A DNA stretch of 64,000 nucleotides from Flectonema sp. DT1601. Its lineage: Eukaryota > Euglenozoa > Diplonemea > Diplonemida > Diplonemidae. The stretch is from the NCBI GenBank assembly GCA_964019425.1, contig OZ025799.1, positions 496,001 to 560,000 on the forward strand. The letters are read 5' to 3'. Below, in pieces: positions 30,935 through 41,905 of this stretch; the first letter of the stretch is position 1; each line of letters opens with the position of its first letter. A program made the position numbers and the translations under genes. A model generated the notes under the pieces. It saw only the letters and a program-made list of their open reading frames with translations, made no database searches and was not told where the DNA came from.

Positions 30935-32764
30935 ATGTCTCGTAGTCCTCTTGAACTACTAAAAGAATACACGCAGAAGACAATACTTCAAATATTCGAT
31001 GAGTCTTCTATAACAGTACTTTGTGTTGATAATATAATGAGAGGGCTTATATCTGTTGCTCTTGGAACAACCGACATACGAGACGCGTTGAGTGTTAGAA
31101 ACGTTGTTTTGGTTGAGATTGAGGAAATAACTGCTGCGGCTGATAGTCACGAAGAAATGTTGGCTGGTCTACAACAAGGTGATACTATTGTTGTGATGAT
31201 TTCGAATAAAATTGCAGTCTTGAAAGCAATCACTAATTTGATTAAAAACATAAAAAAAGACGAAACATCAAAACGAAGAACAGAAATAACACTATACATA
31301 AGCCCAAGAAACACCACAACAGCTGACTATATATTCACAACTGAAGGAATTGATAAACATCTCAAAGAAGTCGTTGACTTAGATGTTGACATCGTTCCTA
31401 GAGAAGACGATTTTCTTTCAATGGAACGTCCAGATTGCTTTAGAGAACTTTATATCGATAACGACACTTCTAGTTTATATAGCATTGCGAAAGCAATTTT
31501 GAAATTACAACTATTTACTGGTCCGATATCAAAGATTCGTAGAATTGGACCACATGCTGCTACCACCGGTACTATTCTGTCTCAAATGCAGTCAGAGACA
31601 TCTGATATCTTCTCATCACAGCCATCAGGAATCGATACTCTTTTTATTATAGATAGAGGATGCGATCTATTAACACCAATGCTTTATAGCAGGACATATC
31701 ATGGATTACTACTAGAAATTTATCCAAACTTATTAAGTAATTTGGGAGATTTCAAACCAGAATTTGAGATAGCAGATGCCCCAAAAACAATGAAGTTGTC
31801 GGGTGAAATTTTTGAAAAATTGAGGGATAAGAATTTTCTTCATGTCAGAGGTGAAATTTTGGATACATCGACTTCGATCAAAGAGAAGAAGTTAAACATC
31901 AAAAGAGATAAGCACACCATGAGTACGAAGGAAATAACTCGATTGACACACCAACTAAAATCCGACCTCGACCTTGAACCCCAACTCATGTTTCATTGGG
32001 GTGCAGAAGAAGTCTTACGAAAGCGAACAGAAGACCCTGACTACATCCAACTAAAAGAAATTGAGTTATTTTCAATCAAAGGAGATGTTCCTGAAGACTT
32101 GGACATACCTGAATTGATTGAATACCTTATTTATAGTAATTACCCATACATACCATTATTAAGAATTATCTGTCTTTATTCACAATGTAATGGTGGGTTA
32201 GCAAAATATAGTGAAACTTGGAAGGTTATTGTTGTTAAACAATACGGAATTAAAGCTCTATTTCAGTGGGACAACTTACAAAGATGTGGATGTTTGATAG
32301 CAGGTGATAAGAAGCCCAAAACATCGAAATTTCACTTGTTGAGAGAAAGTTTGCAACTTTGGGATTCGAAATTCAATTCACAGAGAGTTCAGAAATCGAT
32401 GGTGAAATCACCCATTCACAATAGTCACAATGGATATGCTCCGATCATCCCCGCAATCATAGAATCGATTACAACCGCACCAGATTTTCAACGAAAATGG
32501 TCAACCCACTGCGACAATAGTTTTAAACTACTACCTCCACCCATCTTTCCAACAAAGGATTCACCTTCAGATCTATCAGAACGTGACAAACCCAGAGTAG
32601 TACTTGTATTTATTATTGGTGGGATCACTTTAAGTGAACTAGCAGCGATTAGAAGCATCAAAGCTCATATTCAAGAACGTGATCTACCTCCTGTTTCTTT
32701 TATAATCGCTTCGACGTCAATACTGACTGGGAGTTCATTTGTTGAATCTATAACCAGGGTGTGA
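30935..32764 (+). CDS. VPS33: Sec1/Munc18-family protein, Vps33 type
   Basis: A single exon of 609 residues, the usual Vps33 length of about 600. It has the SM-family blocks: the N-terminal domain with SITVLCVDNIMRGLISVALG, the central DTLFIIDRGCDLLTPMLYSR (residues about 233-252; the Vps33 hallmark is IDRxVDLxTPL), the helical insert, and a C-terminal VVLVFIIGGITLSELAAIR, typical of Vps33 rather than Sec1 or Sly1. Vps33 proteins are the SM subunit of HOPS/CORVET and bind SNAREs in fusion with the late endosome, lysosome or vacuole. The ATG lies 8 nt behind a TTTTATCCATCCCAG acceptor, consistent with spliced-leader addition. It follows the upstream gene by 162 bp on the same strand. Vps33A and Vps33B subtypes cannot be separated by eye. 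Confidence 0.88.
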   Translation: MSRSPLELLKEYTQKTILQIFDESSITVLCVDNIMRGLISVALGTTDIRDALSVRNVVLVEIEEITAAADSHEEMLAGLQQGDTIVVMISNKIAVLKAITNLIKNIKKDETSKRRTEITLYISPRNTTTADYIFTTEGIDKHLKEVVDLDVDIVPREDDFLSMERPDCFRELYIDNDTSSLYSIAKAILKLQLFTGPISKIRRIGPHAATTGTILSQMQSETSDIFSSQPSGIDTLFIIDRGCDLLTPMLYSRTYHGLLLEIYPNLLSNLGDFKPEFEIADAPKTMKLSGEIFEKLRDKNFLHVRGEILDTSTSIKEKKLNIKRDKHTMSTKEITRLTHQLKSDLDLEPQLMFHWGAEEVLRKRTEDPDYIQLKEIELFSIKGDVPEDLDIPELIEYLIYSNYPYIPLLRIICLYSQCNGGLAKYSETWKVIVVKQYGIKALFQWDNLQRCGCLIAGDKKPKTSKFHLLRESLQLWDSKFNSQRVQKSMVKSPIHNSHNGYAPIIPAIIESITTAPDFQRKWSTHCDNSFKLLPPPIFPTKDSPSDLSERDKPRVVLVFIIGGITLSELAAIRSIKAHIQERDLPPVSFIIASTSILTGSSFVESITRV

Positions 32765-33097
32765 ATGTGGGATTATGATAAGCATTTTTTTTTTTTTTTT
32801 TTTTTTCTTTTTCGTTCTTCATTACCCTAATAGAATAACACATCTCATAGTAGCCAATGGAAGTGATTGCTGTTTTCTTTTTTTAATTTTTTATAGAAAT
32901 ATATTATTACTATTGTTTACCTTTTAAAAGAAACAACAACAGCAGACCTTCTTTTTAGGTATTTTATGGTGCAACAACAACAACAACAAAAAAAACTAGT
33001 TCTGTTTTCGGGATGTATTGCACACGCAACGATTGTTGATGTGTTTGTTTTATGAAGTTTACATTATTTATAAAACATTTCTTCAAACAGGCCGGAC

Positions 33098-36000
33098 ATG
33101 CCGACTAATGACGATGATGGATACGATGAACCAGAGATTGAAGAGAGTGAGAAGACTCAGGGAATCCCTTTATGTTTTTTAGTTGGAGTTGTTATCCTGT
33201 TTATGGCTATGTCTTTAACTGGGGTTTGGTTGATTGGTAAATTTATATCTGAATATGGTGTTGGAGTATTGCAAGAAGAACTCTTTGATCAGATTGTCAA
33301 CAATACGCTCAGGCAAGTTAATGATAAATTATCTCAGCCGTTTGCTAACCTCGACAGACTTGATTCTCTTTTATTTGCGTCTCAGCTTGAAGATGGTGCT
33401 GACACCTATCAAACAGTGAATATGACTGATTCAATGGTCTACCCTCGAACACTACCATGGAATGTTCGTGAGCTCTGCATCCAAAGACAAACACCATCAC
33501 TCGCAGGATTCTACATCGGTTCCAAAGAAGGCTATTTCGCTGGTGCTCTTTGCGCTCAACCAAATCACTTACTGTCGTTTGTTAACAACACTGATCTTGA
33601 GCGCGTTTACTTCGAATCCGGCCATCGGAATTTTTCAGATGTGAGCATCACTGCCGAAACGAAAATTTTTGATGCCACCAGCAGATCTTGGTACAAAGGA
33701 GCACAGCTTGCGGGACCAAATGCCCTACTGTACACTGCAATATATAGCTGTTTTACTAGTAAGGTTGACTGTATATCTGGTGCAAGAGGAGTCTTTAGCC
33801 CATCAGGTGAAATGATAGGAGCGGTAGAGTTCGACTATGAGATTCGAGGATTGACTGAAATACTCGACAGAGCGGAAGTTGACAGCGATTCAGGTGGAAT
33901 CTTTATAATGAAACCTGGTAATGTGATAGCGAGATCATCACACAATCATGATGTTATGAATGCTATTATGACAAAGTTAATCGCAACGTTTGATGTTTCT
34001 CGTAATAGAAGTGAACAGTTTTCAATATCAGGAACGAATTATTATGTCGACGTCGTCTCTATCCTTCCTGTTCACAATTCTTATCCAATCGGAATCATCA
34101 GTGATGATGTTCTCGTTCAAATGGATTGGCACTTGGTAATATTTCTTCCAAGATCTTATTTTTTTGGTAAAATCGATTCATGGAATCGAATTTCACTAAT
34201 TGTCTTTATGACAATTTTAGTGCTTGCGACGATATTAGTGAGCAGCTCTGTTGTATTTGGACTAGGATTACCGGTAAGAAGACTGATAGCCGCAATGGAC
34301 GACGTCGCATGCGCAAATTTTGAATCTACAAAAATCGAGGAAATATCACACAGACGACGGGGAATAATTGTACAAGAAGTAAATAAATTAAATAACAGAT
34401 TCTCTATGATGGTTGACTTTTTGGTAGAATTAAATGCCTACAATGTCCCAGCTGTGGCAGCCCACAATATAAAATATGAAGGTTTATTGAGTAACCCTCT
34501 TACTATTACTACCAACCATGTGATGGGAAATGCTAACGACGTGTCGTGTTCGATTTCACTTAAGGGAGAGAGATATGGGATCACTTTGGGATCTAATCAG
34601 GTTGGTGATACTGCTCAGTCTATTTCTATGATTAGAACTTTGAGAAATTTTGGATCACTTTTTAGAAAAGAAGATCTCGGTACCATTATGTCAATTCATA
34701 TTGACTTGTCACAGACGACTGATTTAGAATTAAGTAAGTATTCCCAAGAAATGGTTTCCACTACTCTAGACAAGGTTAAAGCATCTGGTGGTGTTGTGTT
34801 GTCAATTATGGCAAATAAATTAGTTGGATCATGGGCAGCTCTTCTTCCACATTCTCACCATCAAGAAGCAGCTTGCCAATGCGCATTATCCATAGCGAGA
34901 GTTCTCACTTCTCATAGAAGGATTGATCATTTGATAAGTTGTGTGTTAGCATCGAGTCAGTTATTTATTGGAAACCTCGGAAATGAAATTCACAGAGCTC
35001 CTGTTGTGTACGGTGAGGCAATGATCCAATGTAGTAAACTATTAGCAATGTGTTCCACATTGGATGTTGGTATTCTTGCAACAGAAAAGGTAATAAATCC
35101 AGCAAGCGCATCCTACAGCAGACCTGTTGAAGTCGTTGCAATACCAGAAGTAAATAACAATACTGATTTTATTATATATGAGATTAGTGACGCGGAAGCT
35201 GATGTTTCGACTCTCGCAAAGTCACAATACAATTCGGGTTTTAATAAACTACGTGTTATGAAATTAGAATCAGCGAGGGATAGTTTCTTATCCTATTTTA
35301 AATTAAGAAAAGTAATTGATAGGCAAGCTCTCAGACTGTTCAAAACAACTTTATTCTTAGTCGATCAAGCTGCTCAGGGAGAAGTCGAAAACGCTTATTT
35401 TCAACATTGTCCATCATGGAAAGACGAGACAGAAATATTTGGTGATTGGGAGATGAGCAACAGAATGAAAAGCCATCTCGCAGACCTTCAAAAAAAAGGA
35501 GAAAAACCAAACGATAAAATAACATATCCAGCAGCGGCAAGTTCGAATCTGCTCTCACAGGGAGGAGGATCTTTAATGGCGTCGATGACTGAACCAGCTT
35601 CAATGAGAACTATTCCAAAAGGAGACTCAAGCAAAGCTCCAATTCTATTCATCGATTCAAATAAACACAAATACCACAGATCAACCTTCTCATTAGGAAA
35701 AGGTGCATTTGGTGAGGTCTGGTTAAGTATGGGATCTGATGGTGTATTAGTTGCATTAAAAGCCATTCAACTCAATCACAATAGCGATGAACGCGATCGA
35801 AAACTTGCTGACTCAATAGAAGAAATGATGCTATCACGAAGCCTTGACTTGGACCATAGCAGTATGCAGATACTAAGTGAGGTAGAGTTACTTTCTCGTT
35901 TACGTCATGATAACATTGTTTCTTATATAACTAGTGGTGTTTCAGAAGGTTATCTATTGATTGTAATGGAATACATTAGTGGAGGTAATTTAGGTAAAAT

Positions 36001-36553
36001 TCTCCGATATTTTCGAACCAGAAACACTGGTCTACCAGTCAGCAGTGTAAAAAGATACATCTCCGACGTGTTAAGAGGTTTACAGTATCTACATAGTGCT
36101 GAAGTAATTCATAGGGATATCAAACCTGAGAATATATTATTGTCTTCGTCGGGGGTCTGTAAATTAGCTGATTTTGGTGCCGCTACCCTACTTGGAACTT
36201 TTGATGGACACAAAGGATCTCAACCAATGGGTACTGCACAATACATGTCACCAGAAGCATGCTGTCATTCTCCATGTAAACCTTCAGATATATGGTCGCT
36301 TGGTGTTACTTTGTGTCAGATTGTATCGGGTGAACTGCCTTGGAGAAAACTTTCTCAGGCCGACCTCGCTGATAAGAAATTTTTTTCTCTAATGTCTTTG
36401 GAGCAGAATTATCCTGTTCCGGATATACCTCAGGCTGCTTCTACTGGTGGATGTCTGGACATAATAAATAGCTGTTTGAATAGGGATCCGAAGAATAGAC
36501 CTACTGCTGCCCAGCTAATTAGAGATCCGTTCTTCGCAAGTAAAATAAGTTGA
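33098..36553 (+). CDS. Receptor kinase: dCache sensor-TM-HAMP-degenerate cyclase-STE11-like kinase
   Basis: A single exon of 1151 residues. The first membrane segment is at about 24-47, followed by an extracellular region to about 360 with dCache features (DATSRSWYKGAQLAGP; GARGVFSPSGEMIGAVEFDY). The second membrane segment is about 364-388, followed by a HAMP-like linker. Residues about 520-705 are a class III cyclase homology domain: SIHIDLSQTT (Asp536, first metal site kept), ANKLVGSW where IGDxxM is expected (Lys574 at the second Asp), GNLGNEIHRAPVVYGEAM and a final GILATEKV. It is probably inactive as a cyclase. The kinase spans about 864-1150: GKGAFGEVW, Lys888, HRDIKPEN with Asp1007, Asp1025-Phe-Gly and GTAQYMSPEA, complete and STE11/MEKK-like. 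The ATG lies 7 nt behind a TTCTTCAAACAG acceptor. Ligand and target are unknown. Confidence 0.85.
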   Translation: MPTNDDDGYDEPEIEESEKTQGIPLCFLVGVVILFMAMSLTGVWLIGKFISEYGVGVLQEELFDQIVNNTLRQVNDKLSQPFANLDRLDSLLFASQLEDGADTYQTVNMTDSMVYPRTLPWNVRELCIQRQTPSLAGFYIGSKEGYFAGALCAQPNHLLSFVNNTDLERVYFESGHRNFSDVSITAETKIFDATSRSWYKGAQLAGPNALLYTAIYSCFTSKVDCISGARGVFSPSGEMIGAVEFDYEIRGLTEILDRAEVDSDSGGIFIMKPGNVIARSSHNHDVMNAIMTKLIATFDVSRNRSEQFSISGTNYYVDVVSILPVHNSYPIGIISDDVLVQMDWHLVIFLPRSYFFGKIDSWNRISLIVFMTILVLATILVSSSVVFGLGLPVRRLIAAMDDVACANFESTKIEEISHRRRGIIVQEVNKLNNRFSMMVDFLVELNAYNVPAVAAHNIKYEGLLSNPLTITTNHVMGNANDVSCSISLKGERYGITLGSNQVGDTAQSISMIRTLRNFGSLFRKEDLGTIMSIHIDLSQTTDLELSKYSQEMVSTTLDKVKASGGVVLSIMANKLVGSWAALLPHSHHQEAACQCALSIARVLTSHRRIDHLISCVLASSQLFIGNLGNEIHRAPVVYGEAMIQCSKLLAMCSTLDVGILATEKVINPASASYSRPVEVVAIPEVNNNTDFIIYEISDAEADVSTLAKSQYNSGFNKLRVMKLESARDSFLSYFKLRKVIDRQALRLFKTTLFLVDQAAQGEVENAYFQHCPSWKDETEIFGDWEMSNRMKSHLADLQKKGEKPNDKITYPAAASSNLLSQGGGSLMASMTEPASMRTIPKGDSSKAPILFIDSNKHKYHRSTFSLGKGAFGEVWLSMGSDGVLVALKAIQLNHNSDERDRKLADSIEEMMLSRSLDLDHSSMQILSEVELLSRLRHDNIVSYITSGVSEGYLLIVMEYISGGNLGKILRYFRTRNTGLPVSSVKRYISDVLRGLQYLHSAEVIHRDIKPENILLSSSGVCKLADFGAATLLGTFDGHKGSQPMGTAQYMSPEACCHSPCKPSDIWSLGVTLCQIVSGELPWRKLSQADLADKKFFSLMSLEQNYPVPDIPQAASTGGCLDIINSCLNRDPKNRPTAAQLIRDPFFASKIS

Positions 36554-37680
36554 GGAAGTACTTGAACTTCATAACGGAGCCTGTGAAGGTATTCAATTTT
36601 TGTTTTGCGTTCTTTTAAGGTATATACGTGTTTCACATTTTTTTTTATAGTTTTTTTTCGGTTATTGGCTTAGCGGTTGAAAACTTCAACTTGGTGGATT
36701 TGCCAAACTCCGCATTGGGTGCACTTTTCCCCCCCCCCCTTTTTTTTTTTTTTTTCTAACGCGATACAAACAAAAAAAAGGAAAGGGGAAAACAAAACAA
36801 AACGATTTTTTTTGCGCAAAACAATAAAACCGTTGCTACTAACAGCTGTTCCATTTTTCCATTTTTAATATATTTTTTTGTCTTTTTTCCCCCCCTTTTT
36901 TACTGCAAAGGACTGTGAAGAAGAATCCACAATAAGAGAATTTTTCCTCACAATTGTAATTCAGGCCAAGGCTAATATTTCCCCCTTGCCAAGAATTTCT
37001 TTTGTCAATAAGCAGTCTTGTGAGGAAGAAAATCGACGAGTTAGTTTTTTTTTTTTTTTTTTTTTGTTGTTCCCAGCCAAATATTATTTCCTCTTTTATT
37101 AAAAATAAAACGAAAGGAATTCGGCACTAAACGACTTATGTGGAAAGACTAACAGCACATGTCAGTATCACGCGCAAGTAACTTGTGCCGATTATTTCCC
37201 CATATTCTTTTTAAAAACGTTATGGGAGTACTCTTTTTTTTTTTTTGCATTCTCTCTGACTGCTTTTCAGTACCAAGTTAGTTAGTTTGATTAGAACAAA
37301 TATCGGAAGTGAGAAGGATCTTTTATCTTCGTTGCAGAGTAAGGAAGAATGCGATAAAAAAAAAATAAAAAGTAAAAAAATAAATAAAAATAAAAATAAA
37401 AGAGAAATTAAAACCTTGATGGGCCTCATCAATAGAATTCTTCCATTTATTATTTCTCAAAAAAAAAAAAAAAATAAAAAAAATAACGCACCGCATTGAT
37501 TTGTTTAGTTCGGGAGAGTTTGGTTGTCGACTCACCCAGAATGAATTTTTTTTTTTTTTTTTGCCCCTCTTTTTTCAGTCACCATCTACCCACCTTGTTG
37601 ATTTATGGAAATGTTGAAAATGAAACAATCCAAATGAAGCAGTGGTATGCTACTCAGCTTCTTTAGATTGCTTTTTTTTC
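36554..37680. other. Intergenic, homopolymer-rich
   Basis: This stretch has many T, A and C runs of 10-20 bp. Short frames on both strands are carried by these runs. I see no gene; it is probably the 3' UTR and spacer of the receptor-kinase gene. Confidence 0.6.
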
Positions 37681-37690
37681 TTTTTTTTTT

Positions 37691-37815
37691 GTACCGACGT
37701 AGTCGGAGAGGATACTTTTCAGATTGAAAGCCGTTATTTCTTATGGTCATGATTTATTTCCCCGTGCGACAGGATTCTGTCTGCGTTCAACGAAATATAA
37801 GGCTAATCTGAATGG
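37691..37815 (-). repeat. Family A element, copy 1 (SINE-like or structured RNA)
   Basis: An element of about 125 bp preceded on the + strand by a T-run (an A-tail if read on the minus strand). It matches 46,391-46,523. TTCAGATTGAAAGCC near one end is complementary to GGCTAATCTGAA at the other, enclosing the whole element. See the findings for the comparison. Confidence 0.6.
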
Positions 37816-38739
37816 TTAAAAATGATTGTAGGCTGCACTGGTTTTTTACGTTGTCGGAAAATAATCTTTTTTCTTTCCCTGGTGTCCACAATTCCGATAT
37901 CCCTCCTAGTGGTTGCTTCCCCTCCCCCTTTTCCCCCCATCTTCCCCATTCTCTTTGTTTTAGTTTCGGATCTTGCTACTTTTTTTTTCTTTCTTTTAAA
38001 AAGCTTAAGACAGGGGGAAAGAATGGGCATTCCGCGCTTTTTTTGTTTACACCCTACGTGTATTGTAAGAATAAATTTAAAAACAAAAAAACAAAAAAAC
38101 ATTCAGATGAGTCTCATTGCGATTCAGACAACAAAGCTGACGCAACTCGGATCTCAATCGGTGGGAAAGAATTAAAAAAAAAAAAAAAAAAAATGGCCCC
38201 TTAAGAACAAATTTAGCATCGCCGTAGTCACTGTATCTTTACGAAATTCAGCAGATGTCAAATTATCGTTTTTATTGTTAAAATGGTGCTTTAGAATACA
38301 AACAAACAAACAAACAAAACAAAACAAAAAAATTGCTCATTCTTATCTTCCCTTCCGCCTTCCAATCACGTGGCTTCCAGTGGTATTTTATTTTATCTCG
38401 ACACGTTTTTCCAACAACGATAATTGAAACAGAGTAGCTGTTGCAGGGTAACGTCAACTTACTTTACAGGCACCGATTCTTTTTTTTTTTTTTTTTTTTT
38501 CAATCGTGTGCTACGCTGCCGCTGACAACAGTTGTATTGGTTTACTTTACTTTTCAAAAAAAAAAAAAAAAAAAGTATCAGTTTACCCTTGGAGGGTTAC
38601 TTGTTTGATTTTTGTAATAAAAGTATGACCCATTTCGTTTCTTGTTTTCAATTTTTTAATAAAATATTAACGCATTTAGTTTTATTGCTGTCCTTTTGTT
38701 TTTTTCCCCTAAGGAAAAATGCAAGGAGGAAGGGAGAGA

Positions 38740-38771
<32 letters not shown>

Positions 38772-39973
38772 GGAATTTATTATGTTATAAATAAAAAAAA
38801 AGGAGCTCAGACTCATCTGAACCTCATTCTTGCTCGTTGTCACGTCACCCTTTGTGATTTTCCTTCTTCAAGTTTTTTTTTGTTTTTCACCCCCTTTGAT
38901 TATTAAGGTACGTTCAATGTGTTATTTATTCTTTATTTCTTTCTTTTCCTTTATATATATAAAAAAAAAAAAAAAGTTTGTGCAATCAGGAAACAAACCT
39001 TTAAAGGAAATTATAACGTATATTTCTATTTCCATTTGTTGAGGGGTCCCAACTTAGAGGAGAAAATACACTCTTAGTGCTGCAATGCTGCAGGCCCTCG
39101 ATTTGCAAAGGGAAAAAAAAAAAAAAAAAAAAAAGTCTGGCCGTGTACTGTTCCCTTTCTTCTTTTTTTTTTTGTTTTTACACACCGTTATATAAAAGAA
39201 TATTGAGTGCTAAGTCTTGCTGCCGATTAAGAAAAAAAAAAAAATAATATATTTAGTCAAAAATTATTTTTTTTGCAACCACAAGAAAAACACCATTTTT
39301 CTCACTGCCTGAGCAAGGTTATATATATGCAGACATTGTTTTGGTGCTGCTTTAACGAAAAAAGGACAAGTAAACACCTGTTCTAACCATAGTGGATGTG
39401 GTACATTAAATTCACTTCTAATTTATGATAAGTTTTTGAGGCGTTTCTGTTCGTCTTTCCTCACGTGATCGTTTCGTTGAATGAAATCATCCTTGCAGCT
39501 GATGTTCGAATTATTATTATTATTATTATTTTTGGAAAAACCCACACCTAGTTCTACATAATTTCTTTTTTTTTTTTTTTTTTTTTCAACGCAAAAGTTT
39601 CGAACTCGGAACCGTATGACAGCAAATCCAGAACGAGTAGAATCACCTTGAAAATGCTCCGCCATCAGTTTAAGGTTAACTGACATCGACAGCAGAACAA
39701 TTAAACTATTAACTTTTAGGCGAGTTGGCAGTTTTTGCAAAACCTTGTGATTGAGATAAGTGAATTTGGTAAACTTTGTGTGGAGTTAAAAAGTTTTCCA
39801 TATTTCTATTATTTTTGTAGAACAGTTTCAGTAGTAGGATAAAATAACATATTTTTTTTTTTTATTGTCTTCCCCCCTCTTTTATTCTTACTATTGAGAA
39901 GGGGTAGAGGAAAATAATAACAAAAAAAAGAAAAAAAAAGATTTTTCCCATCGATTATGAGATTTGCGAAAAT

Positions 39974-40009
<36 letters not shown>

Positions 40010-40475
40010 GACCACTTCTCCTACCACTATCCCCTTTCTTCTTTTACCGTATTTAAAACAAAAAAATAACTTGTGTTCCTCTGCCAGTCATCTTTTTTTT
40101 CTTCCCCCGACTAGCTGTTTCCTATCCCCCGATACTGTAGGCCCGTTCTGGATGCTCATATTTTTTTTGTTTTCCCCTTTCCCCTCTTGTGTTATTTTTT
40201 TTGAATTTTTTTAAAAAAGGTTTAATTTCAGTGACGGGGGATATCTGGCCACTGATGTGAGCTCTTCAAAGGGGGAGTGGCATTTGGTAAACATGTAGTA
40301 GTGGTTCTGGTTTTAGGACGAGAAAAAAAAAAAAAGAAAAAAAAAAAAATAACAACATCGGCCTTGAATTGCCAAGCGTGGATCAAAATGTCCACGGCGC
40401 TCTAATGTTTTCCCTCTTTTTTATTATTATTAGCATTTTTAAAGGCGTGAACCATGTCTAGTACTTTGTCTGTGA
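37816..40475. other. Intergenic, homopolymer-rich
   Basis: No gene is recognised. Points of note are a CTACGCTGCCGCTGAC word at 38,511 that also occurs at 14,268, a family D copy at 38,222-38,275, and an ATT microsatellite near 39,512. Long frames here consist of Phe/Lys runs. Confidence 0.6.
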
Positions 40476-40575
40476 GAGTCTCACGGTTGGCTGATAACTA
40501 TCTTACTGTTACCCTGTTGAGCTTTTCCTGACATTTGGCTTCCTAGGCTTCGTAAATAAATAAAATAAATAAATG
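40476..40575 (+). repeat. Family C element, copy 1
   Basis: GTCTCACGGTTGGCTGATAA and GTTACCCTGTTGAGCTTTTC are followed by GGCTTCCTAGGCTTCGTAAA and an AAATAAATA tail. It matches 57,930-58,010; the tail alone recurs at 58,572. It looks like a short interspersed repeat with an A-rich tail and a short terminal stem. Confidence 0.6.
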
Positions 40576-41905
40576 GAACTAACAATCTGCTCTGTCTTGC
40601 TGTTTCAGAGCTTTTTATTCATTTTTTTCCCCTAATTTCTTTTAATTTTTTTTTATTTTTATGTTTGTTCTCGTTTTTTTTCAATTCCCGTTCTTTCCCT
40701 TTGTCGCCCTTCGCCTCAGTTGTGTGTGTGTTGGAAATAATTCTTGTTATTGTTATAAAAAAATTTACTAATTAGGAGAACACAAGAAAATGATGTAAAT
40801 GTATCCTCAGGTGAAGCCATTGATGACTGGTCCTTTGGCGACAACCCCCCTGGTAGTACCTGATTCCATCTTCAGCTTTTTTTGCTGCTATTCTGGAATG
40901 AAACTTAATCTTCTGTCGTCTGTTACCTGTCTTAGTATTACGAGGTTGGTTCTTATTCATCATTCTTACTTTGAGAATGCTTTCATCGTCGCCTTTGTTG
41001 TTGCTCTCCTTCCCATTACGTGATTCGTAACAAAACCCTTTTAGGTTAAAGGTTAGCCCCTTGATGTTACCAAAAATAAATATCAAAACTTAACAGTTCT
41101 GAACTTCTGTGACTGCCTATTTCCTTTAATATATACCGCCCCGGTCGGAGCTATGCCCGAAAAGGCATTCTATAACACTTAGGACACCGCTGGTGCATTT
41201 CTGTTTGTTTCTCTTGTTGTGTATGGCCCAGTACTAACTTCACGAGTCTCATGATGATTAATATAATCACACGATGTATTTCAGATGACAAACTATTAGA
41301 TTATTAAAGTTGGATTCCTACTGAAGAATTTGTTTGTTGGGAGGGCATTCCTTTTGTCCTTCGCACGTTGCGTATTTCTTCTCACATCTTCGCTGTGTTT
41401 CTCGTGTTTCTTGGAAAATTCTTTTTGGTGGTATAAAAATAATCAAGATGAGGATAGAAACATATCGGAACCTCTAAAAAAATGTATTCCACGATTGCCG
41501 CCGCAGTTTAGCACCACGTTCCGTTTTTTTTCAGTTGGAATTCACCAACTTCTGCGCAGGACGTAAAGGGAGGTTACCGACCGAAAAGCAGACGCAAGGA
41601 AACGTTTCTTCTAATAGGCTAGCGGCTTCAAAAGTACAAAAGCAGAAGTTGTTGGTACCGAATTGAGCTTTTGATCCTTGGCTGGACTTCGTTAAATAAA
41701 TATGTTTTAATCAACTGGTTCTTTACGAATCCTGTTGTGCCTTTGTAAACAGGTATGTAAAACGCTCCCTCTGTTAATGCAACTTAGCTTGCGAGCACAT
41801 GAAGCGACGTTGGGTTGATATGAATTTAGAGAGGAAAAAGAAAAGGATTACATCCCTCCCTAAGAGTGAAACCATAATATTACAATAACGTCTCTTCTGT
41901 AGGTA
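40576..41905. other. Intergenic, no gene seen
   Basis: Composition becomes more normal after about 40,780, but no frame with recognisable content exists on either strand. A minus-strand frame of 104 codons (41,086-40,772) has no family features. A pyrimidine-AG (CGTCTCTTCTGTAG) ends the gap 3 nt before the next ATG. Confidence 0.5.

Noticed and set aside
37812-38204. 130-codon + strand frame and its overlapping neighbours
   Set aside because: Phe/Lys runs from homopolymers; no start context or domain.
40790-40865. Possible box C/D snoRNA (ATGATGT, TGATGA and CTGA words)
   Set aside because: No terminal stem, and C box imperfect; words of this length are expected by chance.
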